Positions 17,744-25,860 of a stretch of 64,000 nt of DNA are shown one piece after another (positions within the stretch are counted from its first letter, which is position 1; every line of letters begins with the position of its first letter). The notes under the pieces are model-generated. The model saw nothing but the letters and a program-made list of their open reading frames with translations. It was not told the origin of the DNA and made no database searches. Source of the stretch: Betaproteobacteria bacterium (lineage in GTDB: Bacteria; Pseudomonadota; Gammaproteobacteria; Burkholderiales; Casimicrobiaceae); NCBI GenBank assembly GCA_016861105.1, contig BOKS01000003.1, forward strand, positions 248,001 through 312,000, given 5' to 3'. The position numbers and the translations under genes were made by a program.

Positions 17744-18745
17744 TCAGGGCCTCGGGATGCCGAACTTGTCGGGCGAGGCCTTGGCCGCGCCGACGTCCTG
17801 CAGCACCCACGTGGTCACCGACTGCCACTTCTTCAGGAACGCGTCGGCCTCGGCGCCCGACATGGTCATCGGCACGTTGCCGCGGTCCTTCATCAGCTGC
17901 ACGAACTGCGGATTCTCGGCGGCGGTCCTGAACGCCTTGACCAGCGTCGCGGTGACGTCGGCGGGGGTGTCGCGACGCACGAACACGCCGTAGAAAGGCC
18001 CCCACGGCAGGTACTTGGCGAACTCGGGGAAGTCCTTCGTGATGGGTGCGATGCCGGCCTGGCCCGCGAGCGACAGCGGCTCGGCGTCGATGACCGCGAG
18101 GGCCTTGACGCGGCCGGCCTTGACGTTCTCGGCCGCGGCGCCCACCCCCACCGGCATGATGTCGACGTGCCCGCCGAGGAGCGCGGTGAGGCCGGGACCC
18201 TCGCCGTCGAAAGGCACCGAGATCACCTGGAACTTGGTCACCGAGTTGAGCATCGAGCCCACGGAGTGCGGGAGGCCGCCGGGGCCCGTCGATCCCATCT
18301 TGAGCTTGCCCGGACGCTTCCTTGCGTCTTCGACGAAGTCCTTCATCGAATTCCACGGCGAATCCGCCTTGACCACGACCACCGCGACGCCGCGGGCGAG
18401 GATCGCCACCGGATGGAACCGCTCGTACCCGAAGTCGGCGAGCTGCAGCACCTGGTGGAGCTGCGGATTCTCGGCGCCGAAGAGCAGCGTGTAGCCGTCG
18501 GCCGGCTGGTTGATCACGAAGTTGGTGGCGATCGCCCCGGTCCCGCCGGGCCGGTTCACCATCACGATCTTCTTGCCCAGCGCGGCCTCGGCGTGCGGCG
18601 CGATCGCGCGCGACGCGACGTCCATCGCGCCCCCGGCGCCCCACATGATGACGCCCGAGAGCTCGCGCTCCGGAAAGGCCGCCGCGGCGCCGCCGCTGAC
18701 GAGGACCGCCGCGGCAGCCGCGGCGACGATCTTGCGATAGGACAT
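17744..18745 (-). CDS. tctC: Tripartite tricarboxylate transporter binding protein TctC (Bug family)
   Basis: Periplasmic Bug-family binding protein (333 aa), first gene of the 13-gene catabolic series. Residues 1-23 are a signal peptide (MSYRKIVAAAAAAVLVSGGAAAA). The mature protein has the family marks VNRPGGTGAIATNF and GSTGPGG, which build the carboxylate pocket. Bug proteins bind citrate, dicarboxylates, aromatic acids and others. Expression is probably controlled from the region shared with the divergent IclR gene at 19081. Confidence 0.92.
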   Translation of the reverse strand: MSYRKIVAAAAAAVLVSGGAAAAFPERELSGVIMWGAGGAMDVASRAIAPHAEAALGKKIVMVNRPGGTGAIATNFVINQPADGYTLLFGAENPQLHQVLQLADFGYERFHPVAILARGVAVVVVKADSPWNSMKDFVEDARKRPGKLKMGSTGPGGLPHSVGSMLNSVTKFQVISVPFDGEGPGLTALLGGHVDIMPVGVGAAAENVKAGRVKALAVIDAEPLSLAGQAGIAPITKDFPEFAKYLPWGPFYGVFVRRDTPADVTATLVKAFRTAAENPQFVQLMKDRGNVPMTMSGAEADAFLKKWQSVTTWVLQDVGAAKASPDKFGIPRP

Positions 18746-19080
18746 GGTTCCTCCGAATGGACCGGGATCGCGGAGGAACGCCCGCGCCGCCGCTGCGGCG
18801 CGCGGGATCTCCTCCGGCGGGCCTCCGCGCCCCGGTCGTTCCAGGACCGGCGCGACGCGGGACGCCCTGTCGTGCTCCGTCGGCCGCCGGAACCTGCCCC
18901 GAGCGTGCTCCGGGCATGCGCCTGCACGAGCCTTCGACCGTCGTTCTTGTGGACAGCGCGGACTGCTTCCCGGCACGATAGGCGGGCGGCAGGGACACGG
19001 TCAAGGGCGCATACCGGCGTTTCGTGCGCTACGCGCCCACAACTTCCGCATACGTGCGATTTTTCAGGTATCGTGTGCGC
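18746..19080. promoter_or_regulatory. Divergent promoter region between tctC and the IclR regulator
   Basis: This 335-base gap contains no convincing gene. Its right end carries several partly inverted copies of a GCGCATAC / GTATCGTG-like element, near 19006-19030, 19050-19062 and 19068-19080. IclR-family regulators bind short palindromes of this kind, so autoregulation and control of the tct operon from here are plausible. No clean -35/-10 pair was found. Confidence 0.4.
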
Positions 19081-19959
19081 ATGCCGCCCCCCGATCACGG
19101 CGCCGAGGTCGCCGCCCGCCCTGTGCCCAAGCGCGTGCCGGCGGCCCGACCCACCGCCGACCCGCACGGGCTGCCGGCGGACACGATCGCGCAGCTCGGC
19201 GACGACCCGGACTTCGTCACCGCGCTCGCTCGCGGGCTCGCCGTCCTGCTGTCGCTGTCCGACAAGCGCCGCCGCATGTCGATCGCGCAGGTGGCGCACC
19301 TCACCGGCATCCCGCGCGCGGCCGCGCGCCGCAGCCTGCACACGCTGGCCAAGCTCGGCTTCGTCGCGATCGACGACGCCCGGCGCTTCTACCTGCGCCC
19401 CCGCGTGCTGTCGTTCAGCCACGCCTACCTGTCGTCGTCGCCGATCGCCGTCCTCGCGCAGCCGATCCTCGACCGCCTCGGCGAGGCGCTGCACGAGGCG
19501 GTATCGCTGGCGGTGCTCGACGGCGACGAGATCGTCTACGTCGCGCGGGCGTCGACGTCGCGCATCATGTCGCCGTCGCTCAACGTGGGGCGGCGGCTGC
19601 CCGCCTACTGCACGTCGATCGGCCACGTGCTGCTCGCGCACCTGCCCGACGCGGAGTTCGAGGCCTACCTCGCGCGCGCCCGGCTGCATCCCTACACGGA
19701 GCACACGCCGACCTCGCCGGAGCGCCTGCGCGCCATCGCGCGCGCGGTCCGCGAGCACGGCTACGCGTTCGCGAGCCAGCTGATGGAGGCGCGGCTGTCG
19801 ACGCTCGCGGTGCCGGTGCTCGACGCCGGCGGCCACTACGTGGCGGGCATCAACGTCATCGTCCAGGGCCGCCTGACGAGCGACGCGGAGATGGCCGAGC
19901 GCTACCTCCGCCCGATGCAGCGCGCCGCGCTGGAGCTCGGATCGCTGCTGCTGCCCTGA
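19081..19959 (+). CDS. IclR-family regulator, PcaR/PobR-like
   Basis: Transcription factor (292 aa) with an N-terminal winged helix (about 47-100; recognition part IAQVAHLTGIPRAAARRSL) and a C-terminal ligand-sensing IclR domain. The run DPDFVTALARGLAVL, the phrase GIPRAAARR and the later RLPAYCTSIGHVLLA strongly recall PcaR, PcaU and PobR, regulators of protocatechuate and beta-ketoadipate genes. It diverges from tctC and precedes the HPPD-like gene, so it may control both sets. Start choice is uncertain: the ATG at 19081 lacks a clear ribosome-binding site, and GTG codons at 19024 and 19075 are in frame. Confidence 0.88.
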   Translation: MPPPDHGAEVAARPVPKRVPAARPTADPHGLPADTIAQLGDDPDFVTALARGLAVLLSLSDKRRRMSIAQVAHLTGIPRAAARRSLHTLAKLGFVAIDDARRFYLRPRVLSFSHAYLSSSPIAVLAQPILDRLGEALHEAVSLAVLDGDEIVYVARASTSRIMSPSLNVGRRLPAYCTSIGHVLLAHLPDAEFEAYLARARLHPYTEHTPTSPERLRAIARAVREHGYAFASQLMEARLSTLAVPVLDAGGHYVAGINVIVQGRLTSDAEMAERYLRPMQRAALELGSLLLP

Positions 19960-20079
19960 CGCGCCGCGGGGAGCGTCCCGCGGGGCTTGCGCTATGATCG
20001 GGCCGGACCGCGCGCGTGGCCGCGCGGCCCTTCCGCGAACACGCGGGCGGCCGCGCCGTCCGCCCGACGAGGACCCGCG

Positions 20080-20964
20080 ATGACCCACGCGACCGACCGC
20101 GAGGCGATCCCCGAGCCGCAGAACCCGCTCGGGCTCGACGGCATCGAGTTCATCGAGTTCGCGACGTCGCACCCGCAGGCGCTGGGCGGCGTGCTGGAGC
20201 GGATGGGGTTCCGTCCGGTGGCGCGCCACCGCTCGCGCGAGGTGGAGCTCTACCGCCAGGGCACGATGAACGTCGTGGTGAACGCGCAGGCCGCGGACAT
20301 CCCGCGCACCGTGCACCCCGGCGAGCGGCCGGCGATCAGCGCCTTCGCGCTGCGCGTGCGCGACGCGCAGGCCGCGTTCCGCCGCGCGAAGGACCTCGGC
20401 GCCTGGGAGATCCCGGTGCGCGCGGAGGCGATGGAGCTCAACATCCCCGCGATCCACGGCGTCGGCGAGAGCCTGATCTACTTCGTCGACCGCTACGACG
20501 AGTTCTCGATCTACGACATCGACTTCCGCGCGATCCCGACGGTGGACCCGCACCCGCCCGCCGTCGCGGGCCTGCACTGGTTCGGCATCGTGCAGTACGT
20601 CGGCGCCGACCGCACCGACGACTGGGTGGCGTTCTACTCGCAGATCATGGGCTTCCGGCCGCTGCCGCACGAGGTGCGCTTCGGCATCATGCCGCGCGGC
20701 CTGCTGCTCGAGAGCCCGTGCCGCAAGTTCTTCCTGCAGCTGATCGAGCCGGAGGAGACGGCGCGCTTCGCGCCGATGGAGGAGCACCTGCAGCGCGTCG
20801 GCCTCGGCGCGCCCGACGTGCCGGCGGCCGTCGCCGCGCTGGAGAAGCGCGGCATCGAGTTCCTCGCCACCGAACGCGTGCACGCGAGCGAGCGCGGCGC
20901 ACTGACCAAGCCGCTCCTCGGCAGCGTGATGTTCGAGCTGGTCAAGAGCGACCCGCGCCCCTGA
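20080..20964 (+). CDS. HPPD-like protein with altered metal site
   Basis: Two-module VOC protein (294 aa) of the 4-hydroxyphenylpyruvate dioxygenase fold. The C-terminal module begins at GLHWFGIVQYV. The first iron-ligand histidine (His166) and the last glutamate (Glu286, in FELVKS) can be aligned, but where HPPD has a second histidine this protein appears to read Gln-Arg (R239). Real HPPD activity is therefore doubtful. It resembles the C-terminal half of bacterial dehydroshikimate dehydratase QuiC, and the N-terminal half type is encoded by the very next gene. It lies 120 bases after the IclR gene and six before the TIM barrel. Confidence 0.82.
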   Translation: MTHATDREAIPEPQNPLGLDGIEFIEFATSHPQALGGVLERMGFRPVARHRSREVELYRQGTMNVVVNAQAADIPRTVHPGERPAISAFALRVRDAQAAFRRAKDLGAWEIPVRAEAMELNIPAIHGVGESLIYFVDRYDEFSIYDIDFRAIPTVDPHPPAVAGLHWFGIVQYVGADRTDDWVAFYSQIMGFRPLPHEVRFGIMPRGLLLESPCRKFFLQLIEPEETARFAPMEEHLQRVGLGAPDVPAAVAALEKRGIEFLATERVHASERGALTKPLLGSVMFELVKSDPRP

Positions 20965-20970
20965 CGCCGC

Positions 20971-21861
20971 ATGATGACGTTCCACGACTTCGGGATGGAC
21001 ACCGCGTCGCTCGCGGGTCCGCTCGACGCCAAGCTCGCGGCGGTGCGCGAGGCCGGCTTCGCCCAGGTGATGATCGCGGCGGCCGACGTCGTCGGCCATC
21101 CCGGCGGCACGGCCGCCGGCATCCGCGCGGTGCGCGACAGCGGGATCGAGGTCACCGGGCTGGAGGCGCTGCGCGACTACGAGGGCCTCGCGGGCCAGAT
21201 GGCGGACTACAAGATCGACGTGGCGAAGGCGATGCTCGAGACCTGCGCTGCGCTCGGCGGCCGGCTGCTGCTCGTCGAGGCGTCGACGTCGCGGCACGCG
21301 GGCACCGACGCCGGCGCGATCGCGGGCGACCTCGCGCGGCTCGCCAACCTCGCGGTCCCGCTCGGCGTGCGCATCGCGTACAAGGCGCTGCCGTGGAGCC
21401 GCACCGCGCCGGACTTCCGTGCCGCGGCGGACGTGGCGATGCGCGTCAACCATCCGAACCTCGGCGTCGCCGTCGACGCCTTCGACGTGCTCGCCTTCGG
21501 CGTGCCGCTCGACGACCTCGACATCCTCGACCCCGGCCAGACGTTCCTCGTGCAGATCTCCGACTACACGTCGCGCGAGGTGCGCTCCTCCGAGGAGCGT
21601 CTCGCCACGGCCGCGCACTTCCGCGTGTTCCCCGGCGAAGGCGCGCACAGCGACGACCTCGCGCAGGTCGTCGCGCGGCTGGACACGATCGGCTACGAGG
21701 GCAACTACAGCTTCGACGTCTACAACGACGACTACCTGCAGGTGCCGCCCGCCGTGGTCACCGCGCGCGCGCGCCGCGCCGCGACGTGGCTGTCGGAGAC
21801 GGTCCTGCGGCGCGCCCTGCCCGTGCCCGACGTGGCGCGGCTGCGCGCCGCACCCAGCTGA
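20971..21861 (+). CDS. Dehydroshikimate dehydratase-like TIM barrel with substituted metal ligands
   Basis: TIM-barrel protein (296 aa) resembling the N-terminal domain of QuiC-type 3-dehydroshikimate dehydratase. Shared landmarks are LRDYEG, IAYKALPWSRT, HPNLGVAVDAFD, FLVQISD, HFRVFPGEG and FDVYNDDY. In characterised QuiC the metal is held by Glu, Asp, Gln and Glu. Here the aligned residues are Lys138, Asp169, Gln195 and Asp249, and the active-site histidine two residues after the Asp+1 position is Asp172. Loss of one ligand to lysine suggests a changed reaction or a non-catalytic role. ATG codons at 20971 and 20974 are both possible. The HPPD-like gene is six bases upstream. Confidence 0.84.
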   Translation: MMTFHDFGMDTASLAGPLDAKLAAVREAGFAQVMIAAADVVGHPGGTAAGIRAVRDSGIEVTGLEALRDYEGLAGQMADYKIDVAKAMLETCAALGGRLLLVEASTSRHAGTDAGAIAGDLARLANLAVPLGVRIAYKALPWSRTAPDFRAAADVAMRVNHPNLGVAVDAFDVLAFGVPLDDLDILDPGQTFLVQISDYTSREVRSSEERLATAAHFRVFPGEGAHSDDLAQVVARLDTIGYEGNYSFDVYNDDYLQVPPAVVTARARRAATWLSETVLRRALPVPDVARLRAAPS

Positions 21862-21875
21862 CGAAAGGATCCGCG

Positions 21876-22880
21876 ATGGAGTACCGCAGGCTGGGCCGCA
21901 GCGGGCTCGACGTGTCGGTGGTGTGCCTCGGCACCATGATGTTCGGCGACCGCACCGACGCCGCCGCCGCCCACGAGATCGTCGCGCACGCACGCGACCA
22001 CGGCGTGAACTTCATCGACACGGCCGACGCGTACGCGGGGGGCGCGTCGGAGCGCATCGCCGGCGCGGCGATCCGCGCGCACCGCGACCACTGGGTCCTC
22101 GCGACCAAGGCGGGCAACGCGCTCGACCCGAAGCTGCGCAACAACGGCGGCCTGTCGCGCCGCTGGCTGATGCAGGCCTGCGACGGCAGCCTCGCGCGGC
22201 TGGGCGCGGACTGGATCGACGTCTACTACCTGCACTACGACGACTTCGCCACGCCGCTCGACGAGACCGTCGCGGCGGTCGGCGACCTGATCCGCGCCGG
22301 CAAGATCCGCCACTTCGGCGTGTCGAACTTCCGCGGCTGGCGCATCGCGGAGGTGATGCGGCTGTGCGCGCAGCTCGGCGTGCCGCGGCCGATCGTCTGC
22401 CAGCCGTACTACAACCTGCTGAACCGCATGCCCGAGGTGGAGATCCTGCCGGCGTGCGACCACTACGGTCTGGGCGTCGCGCCGTATTCGCCGATCGCGC
22501 GCGGCGTGCTCACCGGCAAGTACGGCGCGGGCTCGCCCCCGCCGGACTCGCGCGTCGGACGCCGGGACGCGCGGATGATGGAGACCGAGTTCCGCGAGGA
22601 GTCGATCGCCGTCGCGCGGCGACTGCAGGAGCACGCGGCGGCGAGCGGACGCCCGCTCGCCCACTTCGCGCTCGCGTGGCTGTGGGCGAACCGCATCGTG
22701 TCCTCGGTCATCGCCGGCCCGCGCACGCTCGCGCAGTGGCAGGACTACGTCGCGGCGGTGGGCACGCGCTGGAGCGACGAGGACGAGGCGCTGGTCGACT
22801 CGCTGGTGCGCCCCGGGCACCCCTCCACGCCAGGGTACAGCGACCCGCGCTACCCGTTCTTCGGCCGGCGTCTCGCGTGA
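21876..22880 (+). CDS. Aldo/keto reductase
   Basis: NADPH-dependent aldo/keto reductase (334 aa) of the YghZ/YajO-like group. The catalytic tetrad can be read as Asp48 and Tyr53 (FIDTADAY), Lys78 (ATKAG) and His120 (YYLHYD). The C-terminal NADPH site includes SSVIAGPRT. The ATG at 21876 has an AAAGGAT site 8 bases upstream and lies 14 bases after the TIM-barrel gene, so they are probably one operon. The substrate is unknown. A reduction step on a carbonyl intermediate of the local pathway is likely. Confidence 0.88.
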   Translation: MEYRRLGRSGLDVSVVCLGTMMFGDRTDAAAAHEIVAHARDHGVNFIDTADAYAGGASERIAGAAIRAHRDHWVLATKAGNALDPKLRNNGGLSRRWLMQACDGSLARLGADWIDVYYLHYDDFATPLDETVAAVGDLIRAGKIRHFGVSNFRGWRIAEVMRLCAQLGVPRPIVCQPYYNLLNRMPEVEILPACDHYGLGVAPYSPIARGVLTGKYGAGSPPPDSRVGRRDARMMETEFREESIAVARRLQEHAAASGRPLAHFALAWLWANRIVSSVIAGPRTLAQWQDYVAAVGTRWSDEDEALVDSLVRPGHPSTPGYSDPRYPFFGRRLA

Positions 22881-24043
22881 CGCCGCCGCAGGCCGGCGCC
22901 TTCGCGTTCACCTTCGGCCTCGAGGAGGAGTTCTTCCTCGCGCACCCGAAGTCGCGCGCGCTCGCCACGAGCGTGCCGCGGTCGCTGCTGCGCGCCTGCC
23001 GGCGCCGCTTCGGCGAGGCGGTGGCACCGGAGCTGCTGCGCTCGCAGGTCGAGCTTGTCTCGCCGGTCTTCCGCGCGCACGACGAGGCGCTGGACGCGAT
23101 GACGCGGCTGCGGCGCGGCGTGGCCGAGATCGCCATCGACAAGGACCTGCGGCTGTTCGCGTCGGGGACGCCGCCGATCGCGGCGTGGGGCGAGCAGTCG
23201 GAGACGCCGAAGACGCGCTATCGCGGCCTGATGGACGACTTCCAGATCGTGGGGCGGCGCAACGTGCTCTGCGGACTGCACGTCCACGTCGCCGTGCCCG
23301 CGGGCACGGACCGCGTGCAGCTCATGAACCGCGCGATGCCGTGGCTGCCGATGTTCCTCGCGCTCTCGGCGTCGTCGCCCATCTGGAACCGCGCGCCGAC
23401 CGGGCTCGCGAGCTACCGCCAGGCCGCCTACGACGAGTGGCCCCGCACCGGCATCCCCGACCACTTCCGCGACGAGGCCGAGTACGCGCGCTTCGTCGAG
23501 CTGCTGGTCGCCGGCGGCGCGGTCAAGGACGCGAGCATGCTGTGGTGGGCGATCCGGCCGGCGCTGCGCTACCCCACGCTCGAGCTCCGCATCTGCGACG
23601 CGTGCACGCGTGTCGACGACGCCGTCGCCATCGCGTCGCTCTACCGCTGCCTGCTGCGCCTGCTGGTGCGCCGCCCGGACGTCGGCGCGGCGTGGACGCC
23701 GCACACGCGCCGGCTGATCGACGAGAACCGCTGGCGGGCGAAGCGCTTCGGCCTCGACGCGCAGTTCCTGTCGCTCGACGGCCGCCCGCCGCAGCCCTGC
23801 CGAGCCGTCGTGCTGGCGCTGCTCGACCACGTCGCCGACGACGCCGCGGCGCTCGACTGCACGCGCGCGCTCGGACGCGTCCGGGCGCTGCTCGACGAAG
23901 GCAACAGCGCGTCGGTGCAGATGGCGCTCTTCGAGCGCCGGCGGGCGCAGGGCGACAGCGTCAACCAGGCGATGCAGTACGTCGTCGACTGGCTGGTGGC
24001 GACGACCTACGCGACCAGCGCGCCCGGCCGGTCGAGCGCGTAG
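22877..24043 (+). CDS. Carboxylate-amine ligase (GCS2/YbdK family)
   Basis: ATP-grasp-like enzyme of the glutamate-cysteine ligase type 2 family (388 aa). It begins with the family signature FTFGLEEEFFL, followed by the GLHVHVAV metal-site motif near residue 135 and an LELRICD block near 235. YbdK of E. coli has weak gamma-glutamylcysteine ligase activity, and relatives form other amide bonds. The start is GTG at 22877, overlapping the aldo/keto reductase stop by four bases (GTGA), which ties it to the operon. An amide-forming enzyme after degradative genes is unexpected. Confidence 0.86.
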   Translation: MTPPQAGAFAFTFGLEEEFFLAHPKSRALATSVPRSLLRACRRRFGEAVAPELLRSQVELVSPVFRAHDEALDAMTRLRRGVAEIAIDKDLRLFASGTPPIAAWGEQSETPKTRYRGLMDDFQIVGRRNVLCGLHVHVAVPAGTDRVQLMNRAMPWLPMFLALSASSPIWNRAPTGLASYRQAAYDEWPRTGIPDHFRDEAEYARFVELLVAGGAVKDASMLWWAIRPALRYPTLELRICDACTRVDDAVAIASLYRCLLRLLVRRPDVGAAWTPHTRRLIDENRWRAKRFGLDAQFLSLDGRPPQPCRAVVLALLDHVADDAAALDCTRALGRVRALLDEGNSASVQMALFERRRAQGDSVNQAMQYVVDWLVATTYATSAPGRSSA

Positions 24044-25023
24044 CCGGGCAGCGGCGCGACGACGGCGCGCGTGGCGTCGCCGGCGAGCAGCGCGCGGAAC
24101 GCGACGATGCGCGGCGCGCGCAGGCCGCTGCGGCGGGTGGCGAAGCAGTAGCGCTCGCGCACCAGCGGGACGAACGACAGCCCGAACTGCGCCGCCGCCG
24201 CCTGGATGCCCAGCCCCGCGTCGGCGCGGCCGGCGGCGACCGTCGCGGCGACCGCCGCGTGCGTGAACTCCTCCTGCGTGTAGCCGCGCACCGCCGCCGC
24301 GTCGAGGCCCTCGCGCGAGAGCAGCCGGTCGAGCAGCAGGCGCGTGCCGGAGCCCGGCTGGCGGTTGACGATCGCAAGCCCGCGCTGGACCACGTGCGCG
24401 AGCGTGCGCACCTTGCGCGGATTGCCCTTCGGCACGATCAGTCCCTGCGAGCGCGTGAGGAACGAGAGCAGCGCGTCGCGCCCCGGGTCCAGCCGCCCGA
24501 GCAGCGGGTCGCTGTCGCGGCGCGCGCCCAGCTCGACGTGGAACCCGGCGACGTCGACGCTCCCGGCGCGGTAGGCGTCGAGGCTCTCCGCGCTGCCGTG
24601 GAACTCCAGCTGGATGCCGTGGGCGAGCCGCCAGCGGTCGCGCAGCTGCGCCAGCGCGATGTCGTGGCTCGCCGCGATCCGCAGCGGCGGCGGCGCCTCG
24701 GCCCTGCGCGCGCGCGGCTCGACGCGCACCTCGACCGTCTCGAAGCGCTTCGCGGCGGCGAGCGCGGACTCGTGGGCGGCGAGCAGCCGCTCTCCGGCCG
24801 GCGTCAGCGTCGCGCCGCGGCCGCGGGCGAGCTCCGCCAGCGGCGCCCCCACGTCGCGTGCCGACGCCTCGAGCACCGCCCACGCGCTCCGGTACGGGAT
24901 CCCCGCCGCGCGCGCCGCCGCGATCAGCGTCCCCGTGCGCGCGACCGCCGCGAGCAGCCGCGGCAGCCGCTCGTCCAGCGCGTGCTCGCGCCCGGCGCGG
25001 CGCGCCGTCCACCCGATCGCCAC
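24007..25023 (-). CDS. ModE-like HTH regulator fused to a periplasmic-binding-like domain
   Basis: One-component regulator (338 aa). A ModE/LysR-type winged helix (about 14-75, TGTLIAAARAAGIPYRSAWAVLE) is followed by a PBP-like ligand domain (about 90-325) with GLIVPKGNP and NRQPGSGTR. Such fusions are known as molybdate- or tungstate-sensing regulators. The location beside tupBCA and mop supports that. Its 3' end overlaps the convergent ligase gene by 37 bases. I favour GTG at 25023, which leaves a direct repeat just upstream. GTG codons at 25065 and 25092 would also be in frame and would put the repeats inside the gene. Confidence 0.82.
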   Translation of the reverse strand: MAIGWTARRAGREHALDERLPRLLAAVARTGTLIAAARAAGIPYRSAWAVLEASARDVGAPLAELARGRGATLTPAGERLLAAHESALAAAKRFETVEVRVEPRARRAEAPPPLRIAASHDIALAQLRDRWRLAHGIQLEFHGSAESLDAYRAGSVDVAGFHVELGARRDSDPLLGRLDPGRDALLSFLTRSQGLIVPKGNPRKVRTLAHVVQRGLAIVNRQPGSGTRLLLDRLLSREGLDAAAVRGYTQEEFTHAAVAATVAAGRADAGLGIQAAAAQFGLSFVPLVRERYCFATRRSGLRAPRIVAFRALLAGDATRAVVAPLPGYALDRPGALVA

Positions 25024-25033
25024 CGCCAGCGTC

Positions 25034-25060
25034 GCATATTGGCCAGACTTTGCATATTGG
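25034..25060. promoter_or_regulatory. Direct repeat GCATATTGG, probable operator
   Basis: Two exact copies of GCATATTGG (25034-25042 and 25052-25060) are spaced 18 bases start to start, about two helical turns, in the gap between the divergent regulator and tup genes. They are strikingly AT-rich for this DNA. The arrangement suggests binding of the oxyanion-sensing regulator. They look unlike the classical ModE palindrome. Confidence 0.55.
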
Positions 25061-25155
25061 GCCACGCCGCGTCTCCCGTTACCATGAGGCACCGGCCGCG
25101 CAGTTTATGCAAGATCCTGCCGATAGGCCAGCCGCTCCGGCCGCCCCCCGCCACC

Positions 25156-25860
25156 GTGAACACGCTGTCCCTTGCCTTCGGGGAAGCCTGGGCGATGATC
25201 GCCCGCGCCGACCCGAAGCTCCTCGAGATCGTAGCGCTGTCGCTTCGCGTCAGCCTGTCGGCGGTCGTCGTCGCGACGCTGCTCGCGCTGCCGTTCGGCG
25301 CGGCGCTCGCCGTTGCCCGCTTCCGTGGCCGCGACGCGCTGGTGGTCGTCCTCAATGCGCTGCTCGGGCTGCCGGCGGTGGTGGTCGGGCTGGCCGTCTA
25401 CCTGCTGCTGTCGCGCGCGGGGCCGCTCGGCGCGCTCGGCATCCTGTTCACGCCCGCGGCGATGGTGATCGCGCAGGCCGTGCTGATCTTTCCGCTGATC
25501 GCAGCACTTGCCCGCCAGTCGGTGGCCGACGCGTGGCGCGAGTACGCCGAGCAGCTGCATTCGCTCGGCGCCGGCCCGCTCGCCTCGGCGTTCGCACTGC
25601 TCCACGACCTGCGCTTCTCGCTGGTGACGATCGTGCTGGCGGCCTTCGGGCGCGCGATCGCCGAGGTCGGCGCCGTGATGATCGTCGGCGGCAACATCGA
25701 CGGCTTCACGCGCGTCATGACCACCGCGATCGCGCTGGAGACGTCGAAGGGCGACCTGCCGCTGGCGCTCGGCCTCGGGCTCGTGCTGCTCGCGATCGTG
25801 CTGGCGCTCAACGTCGGCGCGCACCTCATGAAGGAGCGCGCGCAGCGCCACCATGGCTGA
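25156..25860 (+). CDS. tupB: Tungstate-type ABC transporter permease TupB
   Basis: Membrane channel subunit (234 aa, about five to six helices) of a TupABC importer. The EAA loop is near residues 130-150 (EYAEQLHSLGAGPLASAFALLHDL), and GRAIAEVGAVMIVGGNI fits TupB. GTG at 25156 gives the usual family length. An in-frame ATG at 25084 would add 24 residues rich in basic residues and proline. It overlaps tupC by eight bases. Tungstate feeds tungsten enzymes or substitutes for molybdenum. Confidence 0.87.
   Translation: MNTLSLAFGEAWAMIARADPKLLEIVALSLRVSLSAVVVATLLALPFGAALAVARFRGRDALVVVLNALLGLPAVVVGLAVYLLLSRAGPLGALGILFTPAAMVIAQAVLIFPLIAALARQSVADAWREYAEQLHSLGAGPLASAFALLHDLRFSLVTIVLAAFGRAIAEVGAVMIVGGNIDGFTRVMTTAIALETSKGDLPLALGLGLVLLAIVLALNVGAHLMKERAQRHHG

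Noticed and set aside
20080..20964. Annotation as a working 4-hydroxyphenylpyruvate dioxygenase
   Set aside because: The second iron-ligand histidine is apparently missing and the protein is shorter than typical HPPD. Only HPPD-like fold is claimed.
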